A DNA stretch of 6,090 nt from Dehalococcoidia bacterium. GTDB lineage: Bacteria; Chloroflexota; Dehalococcoidia; JAUSJJ01. The translations under genes and the position numbers were made by a program. The DNA lies in NCBI GenBank assembly GCA_030647705.1, contig JAUSJJ010000047.1, forward strand, positions 1-6,090. The letters run 5' to 3'. The stretch's first letter is position 1, and each line of letters begins with the position of its first letter. Positions 5,949-6,090 of this stretch are shown here, in pieces. Below the pieces are notes generated by a model. That model made no database searches. It saw only the letters and a program-made list of their open reading frames with translations, and was not told the origin of the DNA.

Positions 5949-6090
5949 ACCGCAGTGCGGAGGCGCCGCTATCCTGCCGAATGCCATTCCCGTGCCTGCT
6001 GCGGCCCTGCAACCTCGGGGAGGACCGGGGATGGCTGGGGAGAGCGTGGGTTGTCCGGCTACAAATTATCCCCGGGGCCACCTGCACCTG

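Noticed and set aside
5893..5984. 8-bp inverted pair GCATTCGG (5893..5900) and CCGAATGC (5977..5984) flanking the promoter
   Set aside because: Suggestive of a looping operator, but about one such 8-bp match is expected by chance in a region of this size, and one copy is already explained by the leader hairpin.
6059..6090. Minus-strand frame ending in TAG at 6059 as the tail of an upstream gene
   Set aside because: Only nine codons are visible and nothing in them identifies a protein.

Overview
The window carries one complete operon for a peptide-type ABC importer, read leftwards on the minus strand. In transcription order it runs: promoter (5920..5948), a leader of about 155 nt, a DppB-type permease (4839..5756), a DppC-type permease (3959..4837), a palindromic intergenic element (3841..3950), a DppD-type ATPase (2860..3819), a DppF-type ATPase (1886..2863) and a family 5 substrate-binding lipoprotein (35..1771). 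These are the five parts of a Dpp/Opp/Nik-class importer: two membrane subunits forming the channel, two different ATPases driving it, and an extracytoplasmic receptor tethered by lipid. No plus-strand gene is convincing; the long plus-strand reading frames are antisense shadows in GC-rich coding sequence.

The binding protein has a lipobox followed by about 60 residues of Thr/Pro/Ala-rich linker before the folded domain. That architecture is typical of Chloroflexota (for example Anaerolineae and Dehalococcoidia-like lineages). With the high GC content, clear Shine-Dalgarno sites and a sigma-70-type promoter, it suggests an uncultured or environmental Chloroflexota bacterium. This is inference from protein style, not a phylogenetic result.

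The genes are tightly packed: dppB/dppC are 1 nt apart and dppD/dppF overlap by 4 nt. The two wider gaps are dppC-dppD, filled by a roughly 110-bp element of nested inverted repeats, and dppF-SBP, 114 nt with no convincing promoter. Upstream of dppB there is a perfect TTGACA -35 box, a 17-nt spacer and an extended -10, then a leader that begins with an imperfect hairpin. A possible terminator stem follows the binding-protein gene at the left edge. The last 130 bases (5961..6090) hold no feature I can firmly support.

The substrate cannot be read from the sequence. Family 5 receptors bind di- and oligopeptides but also nickel, haem, opines or sugars. I see no new biological system; the points most worth a second look are the intergenic palindromic element and the structured operon leader.
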